Counted from the first letter of the stretch, positions 42,854 through 51,623 are shown. The stretch is DNA of 64,000 nucleotides from Plantibacter sp050587525 (GCF_050587525.1 NZ_JBOBFT010000003.1:124001-188000); one strand, 5' to 3'. Made by a program: numbers and translations. Notes: a model not told the origin generated them from the sequence alone.

Positions 42854-44046
42854 GCGCTGGCTCCTGCCGGCACTGACATCGTCGGTCGTGCCGTGGAGCG
42901 CGACGCGCCGTCGACCGCCACCGTTCGTGCCGTGAGCAGCGCCGTCTCGACCGTCAGCCCGGGACCGAAGGCCATGGAGCAGACCCGCTCCGGGAGTTCG
43001 GGAGCAGGTCCTTTGAGGATGCGTTCGAGGACGAAGAGCACCGTTGCGCTCGACATGTTGCCGTACTCGGCGAGGACCGCGCGCGAGGGCTCCAATTGCG
43101 CGTCGTCGAGGTCGAGCGTGTGCTGGACCTTGTCGAGGATGCTCCGCCCGCCCGGATGGATCGCCCACCGCTCGATCGCGCGGTACGGCGCATCTGCGAG
43201 GCCCGGACTGCGCGCGAGGAGCGGCGCGAGCGCCTGCTCGATGTTGTGCTCGATGATCTGCGGCACGTAGCTGCTCAGCACCATTTCGAAACCGTGGTCG
43301 CCGATCGTCCACGCCATGTCCGCTTCGCCGTCCGGCACGACGACGGTCTCGAAGGCGTCGAGGTCCAGGACGGTGCTTCCCGCGGGTGCGGGTCGAGCGG
43401 TCACGACCGCCGCGGCCGCGCCGTCGGCGAAGACGGAGGAGGCGACGATCGTGTCCGGGTCGTTGGAGGATCGCAGGTGGAGCGAGCACAGCTCGACGCA
43501 CACGACGAGCACGACGGCGTCGGGGTCGGCGATGCAGAACGTCGCTGCGGCACGGAGCGCGGGGAACGCGGCGTAGCACCCCATGAACCCGAGGTGGTAA
43601 CGCTGGGTCGAAGGCGATAGCCCGAGTTCGCGGACGAGTACGTAGTCGGGTCCCGGAGCGAAGAATCCCGTGCAGGAGGCGGTGATCACGTGGGTGACGT
43701 CCGAAGCGTCGATGCCGTCGGCCCCCTCCAGCGCGCGGCGGGCGGCGCCGAGGAAGAGCTCGGGGGAGTGTTTCGCATACGCGTCGTTGCGCACACCCGT
43801 CGGCGGTTGGAGGATCAGACCGTTCGCCGCGTCGTAGAACACGGGGTCCTCGGTTGGATTCGTGAAGGACAGCTCATCGATGACGGTGTGCCTCGTGGTG
43901 ATCGCGGAGGCGTCGAACGCCGCACCGATGATGCGGGTCCCGAGCCGTGAAAGACCCGGCTGCGCGCTGAAAACCGACTTGACTTCGGACTGGTGGAGGA
44001 CGGTGTTCGGGACCGCGGTCCCGATCGACCTCACTGTGACGGACAT
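42850..44046 (-). CDS. type III polyketide synthase
   Basis: A 398-aa chalcone/stilbene-synthase-fold enzyme that extends an acyl starter with malonyl units and cyclises it to a resorcinol, pyrone or phloroglucinol. The catalytic triad is visible: Cys157 in 'GFMGCYAAFPAL', His297 in 'WAIHPGGRSILD' and Asn330 in 'YGNMSSATVLF'. The C-terminal 'MAFGPGLTVETALL' is diagnostic (GFGPG loop). The ATG at 44046 lies five bases after TACAAT (44057-44052, minus strand), a probable leaderless mRNA. It heads an overlapping operon with a methyltransferase and an FAD hydroxylase and is divergent from a prenyltransferase. Bacterial relatives include alkylresorcinol and alkylpyrone synthases. Confidence 0.95.
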   Translation of the reverse strand: MSVTVRSIGTAVPNTVLHQSEVKSVFSAQPGLSRLGTRIIGAAFDASAITTRHTVIDELSFTNPTEDPVFYDAANGLILQPPTGVRNDAYAKHSPELFLGAARRALEGADGIDASDVTHVITASCTGFFAPGPDYVLVRELGLSPSTQRYHLGFMGCYAAFPALRAAATFCIADPDAVVLVVCVELCSLHLRSSNDPDTIVASSVFADGAAAAVVTARPAPAGSTVLDLDAFETVVVPDGEADMAWTIGDHGFEMVLSSYVPQIIEHNIEQALAPLLARSPGLADAPYRAIERWAIHPGGRSILDKVQHTLDLDDAQLEPSRAVLAEYGNMSSATVLFVLERILKGPAPELPERVCSMAFGPGLTVETALLTARTVAVDGASRSTARPTMSVPAGASA

Positions 44047-44241
44047 ACCGGATTGTAACCCCGCACCTGTTGAACAGAGTGGACGTGGAGCGCGGGGTTG
44101 ACGCCGGAGGAGCGGTCTGACATGGAACGCGTCGGTTGTCCGGTCGACTGTCCGGTCGGCTGTCCCGTCGACTGCTCCGCCGGTGGGAGCTGGCGGGCGC
44201 GGCGTGCGCTGCGAGGCCCGTGCGATCCCTAAGCTGGTGCC
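44047..44241. promoter_or_regulatory. divergent promoter region of the PKS cluster with inverted and tandem repeats
   Basis: It contains the PKS -10 box (44057-44052), an 8-bp inverted repeat AACCCCGC (44057-44064)/GCGGGGTT (44092-44099), three 12-base tandem units plus a decayed fourth (44137-44184), and the TAAGCT box of the prenyltransferase gene (44230-44235). No regulator gene is adjacent. Confidence 0.6.
44137..44184. repeat. 12-bp tandem repeat
   Basis: TGTCCGGTCGAC, TGTCCGGTCGGC and TGTCCCGTCGAC run head to tail, followed by the weaker TGCTCCGCCGGT. The array lies between the two divergent promoters of the PKS/prenyltransferase locus. Confidence 0.8.
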
Positions 44242-45087
44242 GTGTTCACGATGGCGAGACGGCTCGCGCTCTCCTCCCATCCCGGGCCCTCGCTCGCCGT
44301 CACCGCCCTCGCCGTCGTGCTCGCCGTCGCCCTGGGCTTCGACGGGTGGCGGTGTGTCCTCGTGGCGCTCGCGATCCTCGTCGGCCAGCTGTCGATCGGG
44401 TGGTCCAATGACTGGATCGACGCCGAGCGTGATCGTCAGGTCGGCCGTTCGGACAAGCCCGTCGCACAGGGCCTCATCAGTATCGGGTCGGTGCGCGCGG
44501 CGGCCGTCGTCACGGGTGTCGCAACCGTGCCGCTGTCCTTCGCGCTCGGAGTCCCGTCGGCGATCGCGCACATCGTGCTCGTCGCGTCGGGGTGGGCGTA
44601 CAACCTCGGACTCAAGCGGACAGCGTTCTCCGTGCTGCCGTTCATCGTGAGCTTCGGGCTGCTGCCCGCCGTCGTCACCCTCGCCTCGCCTGTGCCGGCC
44701 CTCGCAGCGCCCTGGGCCGTCGGCGTCGGCGCCGTCTTCGGCGTCGCGATCCACTTCACCAACGTGCTCCCTGACCTCGACGACGATCGAACCACTGGCG
44801 TACGAGGGCTCCCGCATCGGCTGGGCCGAGTGGCGTCCGGCGTCGTCGCCTTCGTCGCGCTGGCGATCGGCGGTGCGCTCGTCTTCGTCGGTCCGCTGCT
44901 CGCGGGATCGGGTGCGCCGAGCGTGTTCTCGGTCGTCGCACTCGTGGTTGTGCTCGGGATCGTCGCCGTCGGGATCCGGCTCGTCGTCAGTCGGCCGCCG
45001 TCACGACTGCTGTTCCAGCTCATCATCATCGCTGCGCTCGTGATCGCCGTGCAGCTCGCGCTGAGCGGGACGACGCTCACGGTGTGA
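44242..45087 (+). CDS. UbiA family prenyltransferase
   Basis: A 281-aa membrane prenyltransferase with about eight helices. The two Asp-rich Mg-diphosphate motifs are 'SNDWIDAERDRQVGR' and 'NVLPDLDDDRTTG', so it should transfer a prenyl group to an aromatic or other acceptor. The sequence is not clearly MenA, UbiA or protoheme farnesyltransferase. The GTG at 44242 lies six bases after TAAGCT, a probable leaderless mRNA. It is divergent from the type III PKS operon, making the polyketide phenol a plausible acceptor (inference). Confidence 0.9.
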   Translation: MFTMARRLALSSHPGPSLAVTALAVVLAVALGFDGWRCVLVALAILVGQLSIGWSNDWIDAERDRQVGRSDKPVAQGLISIGSVRAAAVVTGVATVPLSFALGVPSAIAHIVLVASGWAYNLGLKRTAFSVLPFIVSFGLLPAVVTLASPVPALAAPWAVGVGAVFGVAIHFTNVLPDLDDDRTTGVRGLPHRLGRVASGVVAFVALAIGGALVFVGPLLAGSGAPSVFSVVALVVVLGIVAVGIRLVVSRPPSRLLFQLIIIAALVIAVQLALSGTTLTV

Positions 45088-45099
45088 GTGCGCACTGGA

Positions 45100-45118
45100 C
45101 GGAGCCCGCCGGGCTCCG
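45100..45118. terminator. bidirectional hairpin between convergent genes
   Basis: CGGAGCCCG and CGGGCTCCG flank a single C: a near-perfect palindrome 13 bases after the prenyltransferase stop, facing the convergent secreted-protein gene. Confidence 0.65.
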
Positions 45119-45125
45119 CATCAGT

Positions 45126-45156
45126 CGCTCAGTACCAGTTGCGCTCAGTACCAGTT
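45126..45156. repeat. 15-bp tandem duplication at the 3' end of the secreted-protein gene
   Basis: CGCTCAGTACCAGTT occurs at 45126-45140 and again at 45142-45156. Read on the minus strand, each copy spells Asn-Trp-Tyr-stop, so the last three codons and the stop are duplicated just beyond the true stop. Confidence 0.9.
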
Positions 45157-46266
45157 ATAGGACTCTGAGTGGGCCCACGCGCCGCAGGGCGCTCCGTACC
45201 GGCCCGAGATGTAGCTGAGGCCCCAGTTGATCTGGGTCGCCGGGTTCGTCCGCCAGTCGTCGCCGGCCGAGGCCATCTTGCTGCCGGGGAGCGACTGAGG
45301 GATGCCGTACGCGGGGCCCGCCGGGTTGTAGGCGTCGACACGCCAGTTCGACTCGCGGGTCCACAGCCGGAGGAGGCACTGGTACTCGTTGTCGCCCCAG
45401 CCGTAGGAGGCGACGGCTCCGCGCGCATAGGCCTTCGCGGCGTCGGGATCGGAACTCACTCCGCCGGGAGGAGCCGGGCTTCCTCCGCCGCCTCCGCCAC
45501 CTGCAGCCGCGGCGTTGTCCTCGTCCTGCTGGCGCTTCGCCTCGCCGGCGGCGTAGGCCTTCTCGACCTCGGCCGTCGTGTTCTTGAGTGTGGCGAGCTG
45601 TGCGTACAGGCGATCGCGGTTGGCCTGCTGTTCGGCGACGGCGGCGTCCGCCGCTTTGATCGCCGCGATGGCCGACTGGTAGCTGGTGTCTGCTTCAGCC
45701 GAGAGCCTCGTGCGTTCCGCTTCGGCTTCCGTGGCCTGCTTGGAGAGCGCGGCCGAGGTGTTGCTCGCTGCAACGGCCTGCGCGTACGTCGCACTGCTCG
45801 ATTCGCTCAATTTGCCGATGGCGCTCAGACGGTAGAGCAGGTCGCTGCTCCTGTTCTTGCCGGACAGGACGATCGCGAGTGATGAATCCGTGCCGCCCAT
45901 GCGCGACATCTGGACGATGACGCTGCCGGCCTGTCGTTTGGTGGTCGCCGAGGTCGTAGCTGCTGCTGCGGCCTGGGTCTCGAGAGCATCGGTCCGTTCC
46001 GTCTGCTGCTCGAGCGCGGCTTTCGCTTCGCCGGCCGCAGCCGCTGTGGCCGTCGCCTCGTCGCCGAGTCTCGCCGACTCCGCCTCGAGGCCCTGGAGCA
46101 GCGAGGTGATGCGATCGGTCTCCGCCTGCTGCGTCGCCTCGTTGTTCTTCGCTGCCTGGACTTCGTCCCAACTGGGGTAGTCGTCCGCGTGCGCCGGAGC
46201 GGCGATCGAGAGCGCGATGAGGACCGCCGCTCCGATCGCGGTGGCGCGGATCAACGGAGCGCGCAT
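45145..46266 (-). CDS. secreted coiled-coil protein with lytic-transglycosylase-like C-terminus
   Basis: A 373-aa exported protein. The signal peptide ends at AHA near residue 27. Residues about 40-250 are Ala/Glu/Gln-rich coiled coil, as in RipC/NlpC- or EnvC-like cell-wall proteins. A GGGGGGG/Pro linker leads to a C-terminal domain of about 90 residues with 'LLRLWTRESNWRVDAYNPAG' (Glu305 the likely catalytic acid), 'AYGIPQSLPGSKM' and 'INWGLSYISGRYG', which resembles SLT-type peptidoglycan domains. It probably acts in cell-wall remodelling. The last codons and stop are tandemly duplicated downstream. Confidence 0.85.
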   Translation of the reverse strand: MRAPLIRATAIGAAVLIALSIAAPAHADDYPSWDEVQAAKNNEATQQAETDRITSLLQGLEAESARLGDEATATAAAAGEAKAALEQQTERTDALETQAAAAATTSATTKRQAGSVIVQMSRMGGTDSSLAIVLSGKNRSSDLLYRLSAIGKLSESSSATYAQAVAASNTSAALSKQATEAEAERTRLSAEADTSYQSAIAAIKAADAAVAEQQANRDRLYAQLATLKNTTAEVEKAYAAGEAKRQQDEDNAAAAGGGGGGGSPAPPGGVSSDPDAAKAYARGAVASYGWGDNEYQCLLRLWTRESNWRVDAYNPAGPAYGIPQSLPGSKMASAGDDWRTNPATQINWGLSYISGRYGAPCGAWAHSESYNWY

Positions 46267-46415
46267 GATTCCAGCCAGACAGTCACCCGGAAAGTGTAAC
46301 CTCGTTCGTCACATCCGTCACTCCTGTCACACGCATGCCGTGCCGCTGAACAGGGATTTCGCATCATCCTTCGACGGTACGCCTGTTCCCAGGGCCGCTG
46401 GGTAGACTCGCCCGA

Positions 46416-47654
46416 GTGTTGACCGGACTGACTCGACGGACCGTGCTCGCGGCAGGTGCGGTGCTCGCCGCCGCTGCCCTGCTGACGGGCTGCGCGACGA
46501 GCTCGGGGCCGACGTCTTCATCGTCTGCGGCACTGACGCCCAGCGCGACGCCCACCCCGGAGTCGGCGGATGCCGTCAGGGAACGACGCGTCCACGAACT
46601 GCTCGACGGGTTGACCATCGAGCAGAAGATCTCGAGCATGCTCATGCTGCACGTTCCGGGAACCGACGCCGGTGCCATCCGCTCCTTCGTCGATACGATC
46701 CAGCCGGGTGGGCTGATCCTGATGGGCGACAACATGCCCGGGCTCGACGCCCTCCCAGCTCTGACCGGCGCGCTCAGTCCCGACCCGACGGTTCCCCTGC
46801 TCATCGGCATCGATCAAGAGGGCGGGACCGTTCAACGCATCGACGAGGACACGTTCGCGAACGCGGAGTCGCTCAAAGCCCTGCCGGCGTTGGATACCAG
46901 GACGGCCTTCGCCGGTCGCGGTGCGATGCTTGCGGCCGCTGGATGCAACGTCAACTTCGGCATCGTCGCGGACGAGACCGCGGACCCGTCGTCGTTCATC
47001 TACGACCGGGTGCTCGGCACGACGCCGCAGGACGCCGCCGACCGCGTGACCGCCGCCGTCGACGGTGAACGCGGCACCGTGCTGAGCACGATCAAGCACT
47101 TCCCCGGCCACGGCGCCGCGCCGGGCGACTCGCACTCGACCCTCCCCTCGACGCCGATGTCGCAGGCCGAGTGGGCGTCGACCGATGCGTTGCCGTTCGA
47201 GGCCGGCATCTCTGCAGGCGCCGATCTCGTGATGTTCGGGCACCTCGTCTACTCCTCGATCGACGCGGCTCCGGCATCGCTCTCTCCGGCCTGGCATGAC
47301 GTGCTTCGGAAGCATCTCGGCTTCGACGGCATCACGATCACCGACGACATGCTGATGCTGCAGCACACGGGGATCGCCGAGTTCCAGGACCCGTCCGAGA
47401 ACGCGATCCGTGCCGTGCTCGCCGGCAACACGATGCTGCTCTACGTACTCGCCGCGGATCCCGCTGTCTCCGGAGTCGATCCGGCAGTGCTTGTCAGCGA
47501 TCTCGCGGCCGCGGTCCGTTCCGGTCGCATCCCCGCGCAGCTCGTCGACGATGCGGCGGCGAAACTCCTCGACGCTCGACTCCGCATCGGCGAGAAGCAT
47601 GCGTCGGGGTCCTCAGCGCCCGCCCCTTCAGGGGCGCCCGTGTCCGGCCGATGA
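46416..47654 (+). CDS. glycoside hydrolase family 3 beta-N-acetylhexosaminidase-like lipoprotein
   Basis: A 412-aa GH3 (NagZ-type) enzyme exported as a lipoprotein: lipobox LLTGC with Cys26, and a twin-Arg-like 'TRRTVLAAG'. 'LLIGIDQEGGTVQRI', 'STIKHFPGHGAAPGDSH' (the GH3 His loop, near residue 227) and 'ITDDMLMLQHTG' are diagnostic. It would remove N-acetylglucosamine from peptidoglycan fragments outside the cell. The GTG lies seven bases after TAGACT (46403-46408), likely leaderless. A small hairpin, CGCCCC-TTCA-GGGGCG (47621-47636), sits in its last codons. Confidence 0.93.
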   Translation: MLTGLTRRTVLAAGAVLAAAALLTGCATSSGPTSSSSAALTPSATPTPESADAVRERRVHELLDGLTIEQKISSMLMLHVPGTDAGAIRSFVDTIQPGGLILMGDNMPGLDALPALTGALSPDPTVPLLIGIDQEGGTVQRIDEDTFANAESLKALPALDTRTAFAGRGAMLAAAGCNVNFGIVADETADPSSFIYDRVLGTTPQDAADRVTAAVDGERGTVLSTIKHFPGHGAAPGDSHSTLPSTPMSQAEWASTDALPFEAGISAGADLVMFGHLVYSSIDAAPASLSPAWHDVLRKHLGFDGITITDDMLMLQHTGIAEFQDPSENAIRAVLAGNTMLLYVLAADPAVSGVDPAVLVSDLAAAVRSGRIPAQLVDDAAAKLLDARLRIGEKHASGSSAPAPSGAPVSGR

Positions 47655-47785
47655 ACGACTCCTGAAGATTTTCGGATTCGGGGAATAGGACAGAAGTCGT
47701 TGCGTTTGCATAGATTGCGGCGCGGACGCATCGCACGGACTTCTTCATCTGCGGTCCCAACCACTTCATCTACAAGGAGCAACGC

Positions 47786-48340
47786 ATGACCGACATCCTG
47801 ACGATCCCCGGCTACAAGGTCGGCACCTGGAACATCGACCCCACCCACAGCGAGGTCGGCTTCAGCATCCGCCACATCATGGTCTCCAAGGTCAAGGGCA
47901 AGTTCGAGCGCTTCAACGCGACCTTCGTCACTCCCGAGAACCCCCTTGAAGCGACGGTCACGGCTTCGGCCGAGGTCGCATCGGTGAACACCAACCAGGC
48001 CGACCGCGACGGACACCTCCGCACGGGCGACTTCTTCGAGGCCGAGACGTACCCGACGATCGACTTCGTGTCGACCGGTGCCCGCGTCAAGGGCGACGAC
48101 TACCTCGTCGACGGCGACCTCACGATCAAGGGCATCACCAAGCCCGTCACCTTCGAGCTCGAGTTCGGCGGCTTCGGCGGAGACCCCTACGGCAACTACA
48201 AGGCCGGCGCGACCGCCGTCGCGAAGATCAACCGTGAGGACTTCGGCCTCACCTACAACGCGGCCCTCGAGACCGGTGGGGTGCTCCTCGGCAACGAGGT
48301 CACGATCACGATCGAACTGCAGGCCGCACTCCAAGCGTAA
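47786..48340 (+). CDS. YceI family protein
   Basis: A 184-aa lipocalin-like beta-barrel protein binding isoprenoid-type lipids. 'WNIDPTHSEVGFSIRHIMVS', 'VSTGARVKGDDYLVDGDLTI', 'KGITKPVTFELEFGG' and 'REDFGLTYNAALETGGVLLG' are the YceI blocks. There is no signal peptide, as in many actinobacterial members. AAGGAG precedes the ATG; TAGATT at 47712-47717 is a likely -10 box. Confidence 0.95.
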   Translation: MTDILTIPGYKVGTWNIDPTHSEVGFSIRHIMVSKVKGKFERFNATFVTPENPLEATVTASAEVASVNTNQADRDGHLRTGDFFEAETYPTIDFVSTGARVKGDDYLVDGDLTIKGITKPVTFELEFGGFGGDPYGNYKAGATAVAKINREDFGLTYNAALETGGVLLGNEVTITIELQAALQA

Positions 48341-48367
48341 GCCGCGCGCTGCACGGCGGCGATGACC

Positions 48368-48410
48368 CGAGAGGGCCGGTGGTGAGCGGAAGCTCCCGTC
48401 GGCCCTCTCG
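48368..48410. terminator. bidirectional terminator hairpin
   Basis: CGAGAGGGCCG (48368-48378) and CGGCCCTCTCG (48400-48410) form a perfect 11-bp stem between the convergent YceI and FUSC genes. No T-run. Confidence 0.8.
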
Positions 48411-48484
48411 TCATGTCCGGGTGCCCTTGATGGTCCTGCCGTTGAGTGGCGCAGACGTGTGCTGATGTGTGCGGCCGTCGACCG

Positions 48485-49546
48485 TTACGGACGCTCCGCC
48501 GCGCTGGACTCGTCGCCGTCGTCGACGATCTCGTTCCGGATGCGCCGGAGGTCCTCCATGAGTGATCCGATGAGGATCCAGTGCTCCGGATGCGGCTGTC
48601 GGATGATGAGCGGCGCCGTGAGTGCCGGGATCTCCGCCGTTGCGGGCGTGTGGTCCGTCGGTGGCGCATCCGCGACGAGGAGACGGAGATCGTGGCTCGC
48701 CCGATGCAGTTCGGTGGCGATCGCCTCGACGGTCGCTTCGTCGTGCAGGGTCTCGTCGTAGTGGTCGTGGAAGGTCCGAGTCATGCCGAGCGTCCTCGTG
48801 ACGATCGGTTGCAGCCGTTCGAGGAGCGCCTGCTGATGTTCGAGCTCGTCACGGTGTCGTGACCGCCTCGGGTTGAGCATCAGGCTGTCCTGGCCCTGCG
48901 AGATCGCTTCGGCCGCCTTGTCGCGCATCGGCCGGAGCGTTCGTGCCCGGGTGAGGAGGTCGGTGAGCGACGTTCCGGTCTGTTCGCTGCGGAGCGCGTC
49001 CGCGAGCCGGTCGAGGGCATCGGCGCAGGCGATCGCGAGATCCGCGACGGCCTGTTTCGCCGGGGCGAGGAGGACCGGAGGCACGATGAGGGCGTTGACG
49101 ATGAGGCCGACGGCCGCCCCGATGAGCGTCTCGAGGATCCGGGCGAACGAGTAGTCGGGTGTCGCTGCGCCGATCGAGAGGACGAGCATCGCGCTGATCG
49201 GGATCTGGTTCGCTGCTCCCGGTCCCAGTCTGAGCACCCAGGCGAGCAGGATCGAGAGGACGATCGCGAGGAGCACGATCCAGGCGTTGTCGCCGAACAC
49301 GAGGCCGATGATCGTCGCGACGATGACGCCCGTGATGACGCCGAGCGTTCGTTCGAGCGCTTTGCCGAACGACTGGTTGATGCTCGGTTGCACCACGAGC
49401 AGCGCTGCGACGGCTGCGAACACCGGGAGTTGCTGGGGGAGCAGGGTGATCGCGATCGTCCATGCGAGGACCGCCGACAGCGCCGTCTTCAACACCTGCA
49501 GGATGGGCAGGCGAGACCTGGTGCGGATTCTCGGGACGACGCTCAC
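48485..49546 (-). CDS. FUSC/aromatic-acid-exporter family membrane protein
   Basis: A 353-aa protein. The N-terminal half has about six membrane helices with the FUSC block 'LPVFAAVAALLVVQPSINQS' and 'RTLGVITGVIVATIIGLVFG'. The C-terminal half is cytoplasmic and helical. Related proteins export aromatic acids or fusaric acid. The GTG lies six bases after TAGAGT (49558-49553, minus strand), probably leaderless. Confidence 0.88.
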   Translation of the reverse strand: MSVVPRIRTRSRLPILQVLKTALSAVLAWTIAITLLPQQLPVFAAVAALLVVQPSINQSFGKALERTLGVITGVIVATIIGLVFGDNAWIVLLAIVLSILLAWVLRLGPGAANQIPISAMLVLSIGAATPDYSFARILETLIGAAVGLIVNALIVPPVLLAPAKQAVADLAIACADALDRLADALRSEQTGTSLTDLLTRARTLRPMRDKAAEAISQGQDSLMLNPRRSRHRDELEHQQALLERLQPIVTRTLGMTRTFHDHYDETLHDEATVEAIATELHRASHDLRLLVADAPPTDHTPATAEIPALTAPLIIRQPHPEHWILIGSLMEDLRRIRNEIVDDGDESSAAERP

Positions 49547-49703
49547 CCCACAACTCTAGGACGGTGCGGTGTGAGGGCAGTGAACGCTGACGGCGCGGTT
49601 CTCCCTCTCTCGTACGGCGCGTGCCGGTCACTGAGCATGTCGAAGTGCACGACCCCAACCTCGCGGGACCGCACCGTTCGACGCGGAAGGACCGGACGTG
49701 CTG

Positions 49704-50738
49704 CTACAGCTTGTCGACGAGCTGATCGAGCAGGCCGGCACCGTTCGGCGCGAACACCCACGTGGCTGCGCCATCGTCGAGCTCCGGCTTCGAGCGACCT
49801 CCGGCGAGCACGGCTTCACCGGCCGACAACTGACGGATCGCCACGGCGCTCACTCGGTCGGGGTGCGCACGTTCGAACTCGCGGTAGAGCGATTCATCGT
49901 GCTGACCGTCATCGCCGACGAGCAGCCACCGTACGTTCGGGAACTCCTCGGCCAACCGGGCGAGGTTCGTCTGCTTGTGCTGACGGCCGCTGCGGAACCA
50001 CCGGTCGTGGGTCGGACCCCAGTCGGTGAGGAGGAGAGCCCCGGACGGATAGAGGTTCCGCGACAAGAAACGAGTGAGCGTCGGAGCGACGTTCCACGCA
50101 CCGGTCGACAGGTAGATGACGGGAGACCCGGGGTGATCACGAACCGTCCGCTCGAGGAACACCGCCATCCCCGGAACCGGAGTACGTGCGTGCTCGTCCA
50201 AGACGAAAGTGTTCCAAGCGGCAACGAGGGGGCGGGGGAGTGCCGTCACCATGACCGTGTCATCGACGTCGGAGATGACACCGAAGCGAATGTCCGGAGC
50301 GACGATGAAGACGGGAGCCTCGATGGGTTCCGAACCCTCGGAACTGAGTGTGATCGTGTGCCAGCCGGGCTCGAGGGCGACCGGAACGCGAACGTCGACG
50401 ATGCCACCGCGATCGCCCGAGACCGTGTGCGTTGTTCCGTCGACCTCGACGGTCACGATCGGATCAGCGACGCTCAATGCGAAGAAACTGCGCCACCCGC
50501 GCACCTTCTGCTGCGGTTTCGAACCGATCTCGCCCGGGTAGGTGAGGACGACACGCGCGAGCACACGGATCCACTCGGTCGAGCCGTACCCGGTGAACGG
50601 GATGACGGTCGCGACACGACCACGCTTCCGGGCTCGACGTTGTCGCCACAGCTGCACGGCGTCTTCGATACGGGCTGCACGGTGCCGGATCTGAGCGCCG
50701 GCGTCCGATCCGGATTCGGGTCGTTCGGATGCCTTCAC
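49704..50738 (-). CDS. APP1-type (DUF2183) phosphatase
   Basis: A 344-aa protein of the App1/phosphatidate phosphatase catalytic family. The HAD-like 'FGVISDVDDTV' (DxDxT) is the active site, with 'VIYLSTGAWNVAPTLTRFL' and 'WLLVGDDGQHDESLY' completing it. It is preceded by a beta-rich domain. The start is uncertain: GTG 50738 lies six bases after AAGACT and near GGAAG; GTG 50807 would overlap the DedA stop as GTGA and give 367 aa. Its neighbour DedA suggests a lipid-phosphate or envelope role. Confidence 0.85.
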   Translation of the reverse strand: MKASERPESGSDAGAQIRHRAARIEDAVQLWRQRRARKRGRVATVIPFTGYGSTEWIRVLARVVLTYPGEIGSKPQQKVRGWRSFFALSVADPIVTVEVDGTTHTVSGDRGGIVDVRVPVALEPGWHTITLSSEGSEPIEAPVFIVAPDIRFGVISDVDDTVMVTALPRPLVAAWNTFVLDEHARTPVPGMAVFLERTVRDHPGSPVIYLSTGAWNVAPTLTRFLSRNLYPSGALLLTDWGPTHDRWFRSGRQHKQTNLARLAEEFPNVRWLLVGDDGQHDESLYREFERAHPDRVSAVAIRQLSAGEAVLAGGRSKPELDDGAATWVFAPNGAGLLDQLVDKL

Positions 50739-50803
50739 CACACCAGTCTTCCATGATCTGGCGGGCACCCGGGGTCGGGAGATGAACCCGACCGTGTGCA
50801 GTG

Positions 50804-51511
50804 TCACGCAGTCGGTCCGGACGGTGCGCTCGGCTCGTCCGGCTCCTCCATCGTGTTGGCGTCACCGTCGCCCGCTCGCTGCATGTGACGCTCCTGGCTG
50901 CGTTCCAGCACCTTCTTCACGATGAGGGCGACGACGAGGAACACGGCGATGATGGCGACGAAGATGTACCCGGCCCAGTGGAGGCGATCCGACAACTCGC
51001 GATAGCTTCCCGCGGCGATGGCGCCGACGGACACGTACGCGCTGGCCCAGATGATGCACGCCGGCGTCGTCCACGCGATGAACTTGCGGTAGCTCATGGT
51101 GCTCATCCCGACCGTCAAGGGGATGAGGGAATGGAGGACGGGAAGGAATCGGGAGACGAAGACGGCGATGCCGCCACGGCGATCGAGATAGTGCTCAGCC
51201 CGCGTCCAGTGTTGTTCGCCGATGCGTTTGCCGAGCTTGCTCGCGCGGATCTTCGGACCGAACCATCGACCGAGCCCGAACCCGATGCTCTCACCGATGA
51301 GGGCTCCGACGATCACGACGATGATCATCGCGATCCATTGGAACGCACCGGAGACGCCGGTGCTCGCGACGATGACGACGGTGTCGCCGGGGACGATGAG
51401 ACCGATGAGGACCGAGGTCTCGAGCATGATGCCGATTCCGGCGAGGATCGTCCGCGTCACCGGGTCGACGCTCTGGACGAGGTCGAGCAGCTGGGTGAGC
51501 AGGTCGTTCAT
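50804..51511 (-). CDS. DedA family membrane protein
   Basis: A 235-aa SNARE-associated/DedA protein with five to six helices; DedA proteins are linked to undecaprenyl-phosphate and phospholipid flipping. 'VPGDTVVIVASTG', 'GESIGFGLGRWFG' and 'VFVSRFLPVLHSLIPLTVGM' (the FxRFxPxxR/H block) are diagnostic. The ATG lies seven bases after TAGGCT (51524-51519, minus strand). It is divergent from cydA. Confidence 0.93.
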   Translation of the reverse strand: MNDLLTQLLDLVQSVDPVTRTILAGIGIMLETSVLIGLIVPGDTVVIVASTGVSGAFQWIAMIIVVIVGALIGESIGFGLGRWFGPKIRASKLGKRIGEQHWTRAEHYLDRRGGIAVFVSRFLPVLHSLIPLTVGMSTMSYRKFIAWTTPACIIWASAYVSVGAIAAGSYRELSDRLHWAGYIFVAIIAVFLVVALIVKKVLERSQERHMQRAGDGDANTMEEPDEPSAPSGPTA

Positions 51512-51623
51512 CCGTCAGAGCCTACCGGGAGGAGCTGTTTTCGAGCCTGGTGAACATGCACGATCCGCGTCTTTCCGCGAGCGTTTTCGTACACGATTTG
51601 ATCCGTGTTTCCGCGGATGTGAG

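Noticed and set aside
42086..43579. 497-residue extended methyltransferase frame
   Set aside because: The extension overlaps the PKS gene on the same strand in another frame; the ATG at 42853 forms an ATGA overlap and starts the real protein.
44047..44817. Upstream extension of the PKS reading frame
   Set aside because: It runs through the divergent promoter and antisense to the prenyltransferase; the protein family starts at the ATG at 44046.
47621..47636. Hairpin CGCCCC-TTCA-GGGGCG as a terminator
   Set aside because: It lies inside the GH3 coding sequence, has only six base pairs and no T-run; kept as a note only.
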